DNA of 17,452 bases from assembly GCA_026770615.1 (NCBI GenBank), contig MU631310.1:599699-617150 (forward strand), read 5' to 3'. Each line of letters opens with the position of its first letter. The stretch's first letter is position 1. This DNA is from Pavlovales sp. CCMP2436. Lineage: Eukaryota; Haptophyta; Pavlovophyceae; Pavlovales. Positions 1 to 7,981 of the stretch are shown one piece after another. Made by a program: the position numbers and the translations under genes. The notes beneath the pieces are model-generated. The model was not told the origin of the DNA, did no database searches, and worked only from the letters and a program-made list of their open reading frames with translations.

Positions 1-26
1 TTTTTTTTTTTTTTTTTTTTTTTTTT
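1..26. repeat. Homopolymer T tract
   Basis: The window opens with 26 T residues followed by ATT repeats. On the minus strand this is an A tract downstream of helicase exon 2, so it most likely lies inside the next helicase intron. It could equally be the A-tail of a retroposed insertion cut by the window edge. Confidence 0.8.
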
Positions 27-248
27 ATTATTATTATAGTTCTTTTAACACGGACACCAAGTTGGGATAGCAAGTGAGGGGTAGATCTGGGGCGACTGTG
101 TGCTACGGGTGACTGGGCTATAGTACATACATATCTAGAAGTACGTCCGTCCCCTGACAGGTCTCCGCATGACCCAAGCGTTGAAATAACACTCGGATCA
201 AGGGATAGTAAGGACGAGAATAAAGCCGAGTGTGAGGGGGGCGCTCAC

Positions 249-1165
249 CCCGTGCACCAAAGCGAAGTCAAGAGCAGCCAACGAGTGCGCGATGGCCCTG
301 TGAGAAGAGGGGGGGGGGGTCAGGGCTAGGCAGCACGCTTTCCAGAATGGCATTCCCCTCCTCGCCATTATCGCCTCTTCGTCTGACCCGGAATCCCTCA
401 CCCACCCACCCTAGCCTTGCCACACCCCCGTTGGTCGGCATTGAGCCGCGCCGCGCCCCCGCCGGCCGCAGCTGCCTTCTTGCGCGCGGCGTGCAAGCCG
501 TGCGCTCGCTTCGCGCGCGCGCCGTGTTGCGCCCCCTCCTCGCCGCCATTCGCCACCGCCGCCTCCGCCGCCTCCGCCTCCACCGCATCCGCCTCCGCAG
601 TCGCCCCGTCGTCCTCGCCCACGCCCTCGCCACCGGCTGCGGCTGCCCCCGCGAAGCGCGGCTCCGCCTCGCCGCGCGCAACGCCCGCCATGCACGACCA
701 CGGCGCGTCCGCCGGCGGCGCCCGCAGCCGCTGCAGCGCGTCGCGCTCGCGCTTGTACGTGGCATCACTTGCGCCAAGCGTGAGCACTACCGCGCAGCCT
801 TCCTCCAGGTCGTCGGGGCAGCTCTCGGCGGCCACTGTGACCGCCCGCTCGCTGAGCTTGTACACCGTGCCCTCGATCGAGGCGGCACCGCCGCCGCCCG
901 CCGCGACGGCCTTGACCGCCACGACGCTCCCCGGATGGAACGAGTGCGGCGGGAGCGGCGCGCCGGAGGCGGCCACAAGCTCGATCAGCGTGCGCCCGTA
1001 CAGCCCGCTGCTCACGTCGCCCACGCGCAACCGCGGCAGGCCGAGGCCGAGGCGGAGTAGATCCGAGTGCGAGAGGTCGGCCTGTGACTTCTCCACATCC
1101 GCGAGCTCGGCCGCGCGCTCGAGCTGCAACAGCCGCAGCAGCTCGTCCGCGTTCCCTCCGGCCAT
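249..1165 (-). CDS. IGHMBP2: SMUBP-2/IGHMBP2-like superfamily 1 helicase, N-terminal part (gene runs off left edge)
   Basis: This family comprises ATP-dependent 5'-to-3' RNA/DNA helicases (Upf1-like SF1B) linked to translation and nucleic-acid remodelling. Two exons are visible: 1165-426 and 297-249. The intron 425-298 has donor GTGTGG and a pyrimidine tract ending TCTTCTCACAG. Residues 10-120 match the family's N-terminal beta-barrel region: ERAAELADVEKSQADLS, then SGLYGRTL (about 53-60), HSFHPGSVV and SDATYKRERDALQRL. Residues about 170-238 are an Ala/Glu/Gly-rich insertion. LNADQ (241-245) is the Q-motif. Exon 2 adds AIAHSLAALDFALVHG, whose spacing from Gln to HG equals that of the human protein, where Walker A (PPGTGKT) follows at once. 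Exon 2 ends in phase 0 at donor GTGAGC (248-243), so Walker A must begin the next exon, beyond the window. The ATG at 1165 gives the expected short N-terminus. It is divergent from the PcfJ-like gene. Confidence 0.85.
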
Positions 1166-1292
1166 CGCCGGCTTTACCGCCGGACACTCACTCCCCAGAA
1201 CCCGGATGTCGAACGCGCGCGCATTTTTACGACGGCGTCCCGGCCTACGGTGCGGCGGAGTGAGGAGCTTGGTGCCGGGCCCCAGAGGGCCG
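1166..1292. promoter_or_regulatory. Short divergent promoter region between helicase and PcfJ-like genes
   Basis: Only 127 bp separate the two divergent start codons, so both promoters must fit here or overlap the coding regions. No TATA box is visible; the one AT-rich spot is a short CATTTTTACG run near 1225. An in-frame ATG at 1206 could extend the PcfJ-like protein by 29 residues. I prefer 1293 because it leaves a clean N-terminal signal peptide. Confidence 0.45.
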
Positions 1293-3701
1293 ATGGGCTA
1301 CAGGGGGGCGCTACTCCTCGCATGCGTCGGCGTGTGCCAGCTCGCGCTCCCGGCCGCCGCAGCTGCCGTCCACGCGATGAGCAGCGCGAGGGTGGCCGAC
1401 CTCTGCTCTGCATCCGGCGGGATGACACTGCTGCCGCGCGCGCGCGGCCTCGCGCGGGCGCGGGTCCTCAGCGCGGCCAGCGACGGGCAGGGCCAGCCTG
1501 ACGCCGCCGCCGCCGCCGCCGAGCTCGCCGCCGAGCCGCTCACGCCGGCGTGCGCCGCCGCGCTGCTCGCCGAGAGAGCGATGCGGCCTGCGCGGGAGTC
1601 TGCCGTGATCGCCATCGCAGTGCAGCTCAGCGAGCAGCTCTCGGACTTCTCCTCCGACCGCGACGGCAACATGCTCGCCTCGGGGCTGCGGGCGCGCGCG
1701 GCTGCCGCCGAGCCCGCGCTGGCCGAGCTCGTCACCGCGCTGGCCGAACGGGCGCCCGCCGCGCTCGTGCGCACGCCGCCGGGCGCGCGCTCGATCAAGA
1801 GTCTCGCGCTCGAGCCCGCCACCACCTGCGGGCTACCCCTCTCACAGCTCGCTGGTCACGAGGGTCCTGTGCTACCTCTCGAGCCATTGACGCTGCTCGC
1901 GCTCGCGCGGATATCCGCGTGGTCTCCGCGCAGCGAGTGGCTCGCACCGCTGGCCGCGTGGGCGCCGCCTGCGCTGACCAACGAGTCTGACGAACCCGGC
2001 TACGCGGAAGCTACGCTGCGCCATCTGCAGGCGCACCTCTTCGAGAAGTTCCCCACGCCGCCCGCGCTGCACGGCGCCCTGACGCACGCCGACCACCCGC
2101 GCGCGGGCGCCGCTGCCCCCCGCGCGCCTTCCTCATCGCTGCGCAACGCCGCCGCCACCGCGATGCTTTTGCGAATCGCCGACATAAGCCCTGCCGCGTA
2201 CGGTTCGCGCGCACCGGCCATGCTCGCGCTGCCCTGCGCCGAGGCGAGCCACCGCGTGGCGCTGGCCTTCACGCGCGTGCTGGTCGAGGCGGGCGCGGGG
2301 AGGGCCTCGGTGCGCGACGCGTTGGGCAGCGCGCTCGGTGGGTACGCGGTAACCAAGCGAGAGGCCAAGGAGTTCGCGGCGCTGCTCGGTGGGGCGGAGG
2401 GCGTCGCGGGGGCCGCGGCGCAGCAGCTCGTCGCGGTGGGCCTCGCCATGTCCGCGGCCGCCGCCGCCGCCCCTGGCTCCCTCGCGCCCGGCTCGCTCGC
2501 AGCGCAGCCCGGCGGCGCGCTGCCGATGACGGTGTTGGCTCGCCTCTCGCCGCTGCACGCATTCCGGGAGGCGCAGGTGCGAGCGCTCGGCGCGCCCGCC
2601 TGGGTGGCGGCCGCCGCGTGCGCCGCGCGGCTGGGCGGGCAGGCGGCCAGCAGCGCCGCGGCGGAGGACTTCGCGCAGTCAGCGCTGCAGTGGCTGGGCA
2701 CGCACGCGGCCGAGCTGGACGCGGGCGGCGAGCTGCAGGCGCGCGCCATCCTCGACTACGGGCTGGAGGAGTTCCTCGGCCGACCCGACTTCGCCATGGC
2801 CGGCCGGACGCCCAAGCGCGTGCTGGCCGCGCTCGAGACGTGGGGGCTCTCCTCGCTCGAGTTCGACGACGACGAGCCCTTTGGTATATATTTATTTATA
2901 TATATATAAATATTTATATATTTACATATTTATATAACGGATGCAGGCAATAGTGACAATACACATGCATACTAATAGCAATGGTAATAATACAATTTAA
3001 CGGATGCAGAGCCCAACCCGCGAGGTCTCGCGCCGCTCTTCCAGGAGGCCGCCACCATTCCTGCCGGCACGCGGCTGCGCGTGCCCTACGACGACGAGGC
3101 GGGCGCGGTCGAGCTGGGCGACCCCGGCTGCCGCGGCGCCGAGGCCGTCACGGTGCGGGTGGCCGAGATCCGCTCGTTGAAGAGGCTGATCTACGAGGGG
3201 AAGATGCTCAACAACTGCCTCGAGACCAAGTTCGACTCGCAGCTCAAGTACATCTCACGCGCGCGGCAGCGCGTCTCTTCCTTCTGGAGCCTCACCTACG
3301 CCCGCCCCGGGGAAGCAGTCGTCGAGCACAAGTGCTTGCTGGAGGTGTGGCACCTGCGCGAGGGAGACATCATCCGACAGGCAGAGGGGCCCCGCCCGCG
3401 CACCATCCCGTCGGCAGATGCCTTCTACTGGTAACGCGCGCACACACGCGCACGCACACACACACACGCGCACTAGACCCCAAAAAAGACACACACACAA
3501 CTTCTTTTCTCTCATATAGCCTACTGGCCTTAAACAAGATATGCATCATACGATCAACAACAAAAAAAACTAAAATCTAAACTAAACAGGGTCAATGAGT
3601 GGTGCAAGCGCAACGGCGTGGACCTGAGCACCTGGGACTGCTACTCGCGCGTCGAGTATCCCGTCTTTCCCGATGAGTTCGCGCAGAAGGGGCGCATATG
3701 A
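1293..3701 (+). CDS. PcfJ-like family protein with N-terminal signal peptide, three exons
   Basis: Exons 1293-2883, 3010-3430 and 3590-3701 join in frame (2124 nt, 707 aa). Donors are GTATAT and GTAACG; acceptors are ATGCAG and AAACAG. The N-terminus (MGYRGALLLACVGVCQLALP, then Ala-rich to AVHA) is a typical signal peptide, and the following Ser/Arg/Ala-rich stretch could be a plastid transit segment. Blocks recalling bacterial PcfJ-like proteins appear in order: AWSPRSEWLAPLAAW (about 205), RHLQAHLFEKFPTPP (about 240), YAVTKREAKEFAALL, FREAQVRALGAPAWVAAAA, then the C-terminal core SLKRLIYEGKMLNNCL (about 585-600), SFWSL, LLEVWHLREGDIIRQAEG and NEWCKRNGV. PcfJ is named from an enterococcal conjugative plasmid; its biochemical role is unknown. 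The middle is very Ala-rich. Family assignment is from remembered motif order, without a database search. It converges on the cyclophilin gene 283 bp away. Confidence 0.65.
2884..3009 (+). other. AT-rich intron 1 of the PcfJ-like gene with two copies of its 3' splice-site sequence
   Basis: This 126-bp phase-1 intron is extremely AT-rich inside a gene of very high GC. TAACGGATGCAG occurs twice, at 2935-2946 and 2998-3009, so there are two identical candidate acceptors. Use of the second restores the frame (DDDEPFEPNPRG). Use of the first runs into a stop within ten codons. A good branch-point-like TACTAAT lies between them. Confidence 0.75.
3441..3473. repeat. CA/CG dinucleotide microsatellite in intron 2 of the PcfJ-like gene
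   Basis: A run of CACACA/CGCGCA repeats lies just after the donor of intron 2 (3431-3589). The rest of that intron is A-rich and ends in CTAAACAG. Confidence 0.8.
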
Positions 3702-3984
3702 TTGAGCTCTCGGGGCTAGTTGTGGTTCAGCAGGTAGGTCGGCGGCCAAGTTGGCCAAACGCACGTGAGTCCAGCTGCCGCCCTCCGAATGGCCAAACCC
3801 GCAAGGCTGGGGCTGTGCCTCCGCCACCGATTTTAGAGACTGCGCGCGTGCTTCCCGGAGGGTGCCCCCGTGCGCCCTTCACCTTGCAGCGCGCTTAGAT
3901 TTATACACGGGATCCAGAGTACACACCAAACTGGACGTCACGCGACGCAGTTGTTATATCCGTCGCACTACTACGAGCTATAAA

Positions 3985-4446
3985 CTACTCTTCGATGGTC
4001 ATCGAGATGATCGCTGTCTGAGCGCCACCCTTCACCTCGCGCGCGATTGCATCGACGACGGCAAAACTAGCGAAGTCGCGTACCTCCGCGAACACGCAGT
4101 ACCCGCCATAAACGGAGTCGAGGTGCGCGTTCGCCTGTAGGTTCACGAAGAACTCGGTGTTGCCGTTATCTGGCGAGTCAAAGTGTGCGATCGCGGCGGT
4201 GCCGCGCGTGTTGCTCACTTTCGGGCCGGTGTGCGTCTCATTGACCTGCAGATTGCCGTTCGGGTTGTGAACACCCGAGCCGTGGAGGCCGCATTGTATT
4301 ACGAAGTCGCTGCGGTACCACGCTCGGCCGTCGTAGAGCCCGTCGCGCACGCACTTGCTGATGTAGGCGACGGTCTGCGGCGCAGCGTCCGGGCGGAGCT
4401 CGAGCCGAACCGAGCCCAGCGGCGTGCGGATCACGAGTGTTGGCAT
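3985..4446 (-). CDS. Cyclophilin-type peptidyl-prolyl cis-trans isomerase, single domain
   Basis: Complete 153-aa single-exon protein. The enzyme isomerises Xaa-Pro peptide bonds during protein folding. Visible family features are the N-terminal strand LVIRTPLGSVRLEL, PQTVAYISKCVRDGLYDG, WYRSDFVIQCG (Arg45 corresponds to the catalytic Arg of cyclophilin A), GTAAIAHFDSPDNGNTEFFV (Phe100 corresponds to the active-site Phe) and HLDSVYGGYCVFAEV. The loop after the catalytic Arg is about two residues shorter than usual. The position of the cyclosporin-contacting Trp is His108, so binding of that drug should be weak if the fold holds. No signal or transit peptide is seen, suggesting a cytosolic or nuclear protein. 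It is divergent from the OTU gene (260 bp between starts) and convergent with the PcfJ-like gene; the 283-bp gap 3702-3984 holds nothing recognisable. Confidence 0.92.
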   Translation of the reverse strand: MPTLVIRTPLGSVRLELRPDAAPQTVAYISKCVRDGLYDGRAWYRSDFVIQCGLHGSGVHNPNGNLQVNETHTGPKVSNTRGTAAIAHFDSPDNGNTEFFVNLQANAHLDSVYGGYCVFAEVRDFASFAVVDAIAREVKGGAQTAIISMTIEE

Positions 4447-4706
4447 GTCGTTGGCAAACGGCGAGCAGACTTGCAGCCCGCGTTTGGCCTCGGCAGACTC
4501 CGACGAAGCTCCGTCGGATTTTCATAGGGCGCGAAATTTCCATCAGCTTCGAACTCTGTCGGCGCGCACGTGCGGGCCGCAGCTGACGCGATAGCCGGCT
4601 GCAGCAGAAGGACTCGGCCAGCCAGCGCGCGCGAGGCCGCAGCGGTCGCTGGGCCGTCGGCGGCGGTGCTCCACATCAACTGTCCTTGAACCCTTGGCTT
4701 TGTGAG
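4447..4706. promoter_or_regulatory. Bidirectional upstream region of cyclophilin and OTU genes with an E2F-like site
   Basis: 260 bp lie between divergent start codons. The sequence GGGCGCGAAATTTC at 4527-4540 contains, on the minus strand, TTTCGCGC, which matches the E2F/DP consensus TTTSSCGC. A small hairpin (TCCGACG/CGTCGGA, 4499-4518) lies next to it. Regulation by E2F is only inferred from the motif; one 8-mer match is weak evidence. Confidence 0.35.
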
Positions 4707-5888
4707 ATGGGGCCGCGAGCGACGCGCCGCAAGCTGACAACGACCTACGAGGCGGCGGCGGTGCTCAAGAAGCTGGGCTACGTCCGTTTGATCATACAAC
4801 CTGATGGCAACTGCCTCTTCCGGAGCTGCGCGGACGTTTGCCTCGGTGACCAGACGCGGCACGCAGAGCTGCGCGCCTCGTGCGTCGCCTACCTACGCGA
4901 GCACGCCGAGCGCTATGCGCCATTCATCAAGACGAACGGCAGCTTCGAGGAGTACGCGAGCCAGCTAGCTAAGGACGCGACCTGGGGCTCGGACCTGGAA
5001 TTACAGATCGTAAGTGAGCTCTTTTACACCTCCTTCACCGTACTGAGTATGCTCGCTCCGCCGCTCACAGTCGAGCCGCACGACGCGCTGCGCGCTGCGC
5101 GGGGAGAGGACCCTGCGTACCGTGCAATCTGGTTTTCGCACGGAAATCACTATGATGTGCTCTACACCAAGGCCGAGCTGCAGCGGCGCGGCCTCGCGCC
5201 CAGGGACGTGACATCAGCCAAGAAGAATCTCGAGATGCAGGCCTACCTCCGTCAGAAGAAGGCGGACGAGGCAGCCGACCGCAAAGTGGCATTTCATATC
5301 CTCACGGGTCGTGCCGCGCCCGAGTCTGTGGCTGCCGCTGCGCCCGACGCAGAGGAGCCCGCGGCGTTGAGCGCTTCCCAAAAGAAACAGCCGGCGATCG
5401 CGCACCTCATCGCTGCGGGATTCGACGAGGCGCAGGTCGCGGTGGCTGCGCGGCAGCTGCGCAGGTCTGTGATTGCCAGGCCCGAGATGCGCCAGTCGCA
5501 GAAGCTCGACGCGGAGGCCAAGCGATTTAAAACCGTGCAGGCGCTGCTTGCCGCCGGATTCACCGAGCGAGACCTCTTGGAGCAGCTTGCGGTTGAGGAT
5601 GGAGCAACTCCGAGCAAGGGCTTCGCGCTCGGCAGCAACCCGCTCGTCCTCGGTGCCTCTGCCATCGCGGAGGGCAGAGGCACCGAGGACGAGGAGCAGC
5701 AACGCACGTTGCGCGGCAGAGGCACCGAGCGGGCGGACGGGGGCCCCGCTGAGAAGCCGAGCTTCTTGTCAAAGGTCGCGCAGTGGTGCTCGGGGGGGAC
5801 GCCAAGAGGCCGAGCGGCACTGCAGGGCCGGATGAAAGCCGCGAGTGCTGAGCGATCAGTGAGAGATACAGAGAGTACTACTGCTTAA
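4707..5888 (+). CDS. OTU-domain cysteine protease (deubiquitinase) with UBA-like C-terminal segments
   Basis: Complete 393-aa single-exon protein starting at the ATG of MGPRATRRKL; the frame is open 21 nt upstream but without an earlier ATG. OTU enzymes cleave ubiquitin from substrates. The domain spans about 20-155: QPDGNCLFRS holds Asp33 and the nucleophile Cys36, WGSDLELQIVSELF is the usual central helix, and HGNHYDVLY holds the catalytic His148. Helical segments with the UBA-like pattern LIAAGFDEAQV (about 234-244) and LLAAGFTERDL (about 280-290) follow, which could bind ubiquitin. The tail (300-393) is low complexity, contains the repeated word GRGTE, and is encoded across a perfect inverted repeat. 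No targeting peptide is visible. It resembles the OTUD3/OTUD6 type in layout, but the subfamily is uncertain. Confidence 0.9.
   Translation: MGPRATRRKLTTTYEAAAVLKKLGYVRLIIQPDGNCLFRSCADVCLGDQTRHAELRASCVAYLREHAERYAPFIKTNGSFEEYASQLAKDATWGSDLELQIVSELFYTSFTVLSMLAPPLTVEPHDALRAARGEDPAYRAIWFSHGNHYDVLYTKAELQRRGLAPRDVTSAKKNLEMQAYLRQKKADEAADRKVAFHILTGRAAPESVAAAAPDAEEPAALSASQKKQPAIAHLIAAGFDEAQVAVAARQLRRSVIARPEMRQSQKLDAEAKRFKTVQALLAAGFTERDLLEQLAVEDGATPSKGFALGSNPLVLGASAIAEGRGTEDEEQQRTLRGRGTERADGGPAEKPSFLSKVAQWCSGGTPRGRAALQGRMKAASAERSVRDTESTTA
5643..5693. repeat. Perfect 21-bp inverted repeat within the OTU gene, plus a third partial copy
   Basis: Arms 5643-5663 and 5673-5693 are exact reverse complements around a 9-bp loop (5664-5672). 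The core GGCAGAGGCACCGAG of the right arm recurs exactly in direct orientation at 5715-5729. All copies lie in the OTU reading frame, where the direct copies encode GRGTE. Confidence 0.9.
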
Positions 5889-6031
5889 TGCTGGCCGCTG
5901 ATGAGTGATGTATATTATACGTATGTATTGTAACTAGTGGCAGACTTTGCATCGTATACTTTTAAATTCAAGCGATTATTGATATTCGATTATTTCGACG
6001 CATACACACAGTGAGGCAAAATTCAATAATA

Positions 6032-7092
6032 GGGAGTGTGAAATTTGTTTTACGCTTCAGTCTTATCTTTTGCTCTGAGCGCGCTGTATTTCAAACGAAG
6101 CGCAAAGCTCAGCACGATGGAGGAAGCTCGTCCAGAACAGCCTCGCAGAGGGCTGCTGCCGACGAGGAGATCTCCACGCAGACCCATGTGGGTGGCAGAC
6201 GAGGTCGACATCCGGGCTTGAGTGCTCATGAACGAGCTGGCCCTTGACGCGCTCCACCACTCGTCGTCTCGCGCTTTCGTCTCGAGGCTCGATGCAAGCG
6301 CCCAAACGGTGAATTCCCCTTTCGCGAAGCAGCGCGCCACCATGTAATCGCTCGACATGACGCGCTCGACTGAGGAGACGGGCACGTCGAGGTCGTTTGG
6401 CCCAGGATCGTGGTCCGCGCCGCCCGGTTCTAGCGCTTCTCGCTCGCCAAGCGCGAGGCGGAAGCGAGGCAGAACGCGTTTGGGCGTTCTGTCTTGAGGG
6501 CCTTTTAGGCCGTCAAGCCAGAATTTGCCATAGGCCAGATATAGCTTTTTTTGGGCTATATATTGCTTTTAATATTGGCAGACCTCCCACTGTAAATATG
6601 GCAAATATTTTGGCCTATATTTTCCCTATATATTGCCCAATAAGTGAATATAACTGCCCAGAAAAGCAATATTTGCCAATATTGCCATATGATTGCTTAA
6701 TATAGCCAACAGGCGTGCTATCACCATAGTAACGTCCAAATAGCGTTCCCAGAAGCTGCCATACTCATCTGGGACCGCTTCGCCTTGGCAATATATGGCA
6801 AAATTATGTAAAAAATATAGACATAAACTCTATATTTTTGCCATATTTTTGCCATATATTCGCTATATATTTGCCATATTTACCTGGTCAACTTGCCACC
6901 GTAAATATGGCAATATATGGCAAATATATGGCAAAAAAATCTTCGCTGGCAATATTGGAAAAAATATTGACTATATCTGGCCTTTGCCAAGCCAGAATCG
7001 AGTTTTATGTCTTCCTTCTTAAAAGGCAAATAAGCGCCGCTCCATTTAAAACAAAGCACAAGACTGAAGCGAAAAACTTTTTTCACACTCCC
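6032..7092. mobile_element. 1.06-kb non-autonomous DNA transposon with terminal inverted repeats and TA target duplication
   Basis: The ends 6032-6064 and 7092-7060 are inverted repeats matching at about 29 of 33 positions. They begin GGGAGTGTGAAA and share CGCTTCAGTCTT. Both ends abut a TA dinucleotide (6030-6031 and 7093-7094), the target duplication of the Tc1/mariner group. No transposase is encoded. The left interior (about 6080-6500) is GC-rich with coding-like but undatable minus-strand reading frames, the longest at 6385-6050; it could be a captured host gene fragment. The right interior (about 6530-7000) is AT-rich and made of TGGCAATAT-like words. A second nested inverted repeat, AGGCCAGATATAG (6532-6544) and its exact complement (6971-6983), brackets the AT-rich part. 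The superfamily is inferred from TA alone. Confidence 0.7.
6532..6983. repeat. AT-rich array of TGGCAATAT/GGCAAATAT words with central hairpin
   Basis: Dozens of short words of the form GGCAATAT, GGCAAATAT and their complements recur in both orientations. The strongest fold-back is TTGCCATATTTAC (6871-6883) against its exact complement GTAAATATGGCAA (6901-6913), around a 17-bp loop. With small indels the pairing extends to arms of about 40 bp. The motif GTAAATATGGCAA is nearly repeated at about 6592-6604. Confidence 0.75.
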
Positions 7093-7108
7093 TAGTGTAA
7101 ATATCTAT

Positions 7109-7238
7109 AAAAACGTCCGGTCCCGTTCGCGGTCTCCCAGTTAAAACTGGGACCAGCTCCCGAGCCCCCGGATACCATCATCTCCGCTAGTCTGCTTATC
7201 CTGGTGAACCTATGAAAACTTCGTTTTCTCTGGTATCC
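7109..7238 (-). ncRNA. Candidate structured small RNA or SINE-like unit
   Basis: Read on the minus strand, this stretch contains an outer stem of 8 bp (7238-7231 with 7177-7170, GGATACCA/TGGTATCC). Inside it lies a hairpin GAAAAC-GAA-GTTTTC (7228-7214). Downstream is a second stem built on CCCAGTT/AACTGGG (7151-7136), extended by GGT/ACC across a two-base bulge, and then a run of five T (7113-7109) that could end a Pol III transcript. AGGTTCACC inside the first domain faintly recalls a B box. It sits exactly between two transposable elements. I do not recognise a known RNA family; snRNAs and 5S rRNA do not fit. Confidence 0.25.
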
Positions 7239-7261
7239 AGCTCGCACCCGACAGCGCACTA

Positions 7262-7428
7262 CAAGGGATCGCGGGCAATAAGAACGGCGGGTTTTGAGGC
7301 TGAGGCTGAGTTTCTTAGCAAATTACATAAAAACAATGGTTAAATTTTGGTTAAAATTACTATTGAAGGGCAAAAAAACGAGGCTCAGTTTCTTAACACG
7401 ACGGTTTCTTATTGCCCGCGATCCCCTG
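7262..7428. mobile_element. 167-bp MITE with 23-bp terminal inverted repeats and TA flanks
   Basis: Ends 7262-7284 and 7428-7406 are inverted repeats (CAAGGGATCGCGGGCAATAA versus CAGGGGATCGCGGGCAATAA, then GAA), with one mismatch. TA lies on both sides (7260-7261, 7429-7430). The interior is AT-rich and non-coding. Just inside each end is a direct, not inverted, near-copy of GAGGCTGAGTTTCTTA (right copy has C for G). Its ends differ from those of the neighbouring 1.06-kb element, so it belongs to another family. Confidence 0.75.
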
Positions 7429-7657
7429 TACCCCCAATAGCTTCCAACCAGGACAAACCCAGCAACGCATCAGATGTGTCCTAGCCCCCGAGGCTAGGAA
7501 AGACAGGCATCTAGCCGCTTGGTACAGCAAAGCCGCAGCAGTCACGACACAAGTCTTAGCTGCCCGTTACAACCCCCCCCGCATCCACCCAGCCGACGCA
7601 AACAACCCAAGAGCCAGCACACAAAGCCACACCTTAACACATACCCACCGGAGGGTC

Positions 7658-7981
7658 ATGACCACATACGATGAAGCAATCCAGAAATTGGAACCAAGCG
7701 ACGTTCCAAGCCTAGGCCGAGGAGGCACCTCAACACCAAACCACAAGGACCTCTACAAAACCGGGAATTCCGCACTCCGTAATTGGCGAGACCAACTCCG
7801 CCAGAAAACCGCAGATCACACCCTAGCCTATATTGTGAAACAAAGGGCAGCCGACCAAAAGCGCGCCAAAGATTTAGAAACTTCCATCCTAGCCGAACTA
7901 TTTCGCAAGGGCACAGCAGAAGCATACGCACCCTACTCAATAGACCCAACAAACACCACAGCGCAGATCTCACGATGCTAA
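7658..7981 (+). CDS. Hypothetical protein, short, in A+C-skewed block
   Basis: 107 residues from the ATG of MTTYDEAIQKLEPSD; the frame is open further upstream (to before 7431), so this start is a guess. The C-terminal half looks helical and charged (LRNWRDQLRQKTADHTLAYI, then VKQRAADQKRAKDLETSILA). No family is recognised. The stop at 7979 is followed at once by another open plus-strand frame that ends at 8091, so this may be the first piece of a frameshifted gene. Confidence 0.3.
   Translation: MTTYDEAIQKLEPSDVPSLGRGGTSTPNHKDLYKTGNSALRNWRDQLRQKTADHTLAYIVKQRAADQKRAKDLETSILAELFRKGTAEAYAPYSIDPTNTTAQISRC

Noticed and set aside
1..26. Poly(A) tail of a retroposed copy
   Set aside because: The adjoining minus-strand sequence is intron-like, no target duplication is visible, and the tract is cut by the window edge.
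417..1205. Upstream extension of the PcfJ-like frame to 417
   Set aside because: The frame is open only because it is the antisense shadow of the helicase exon. The recognisable protein starts with the signal peptide at 1293.
7109..7260. Resemblance to 5S rRNA (TAAGCAG and TGGGAGACCGC on the minus strand)
   Set aside because: The two words are about twice as far apart as in 5S rRNA, and the rest of the molecule does not align or fold as 5S.
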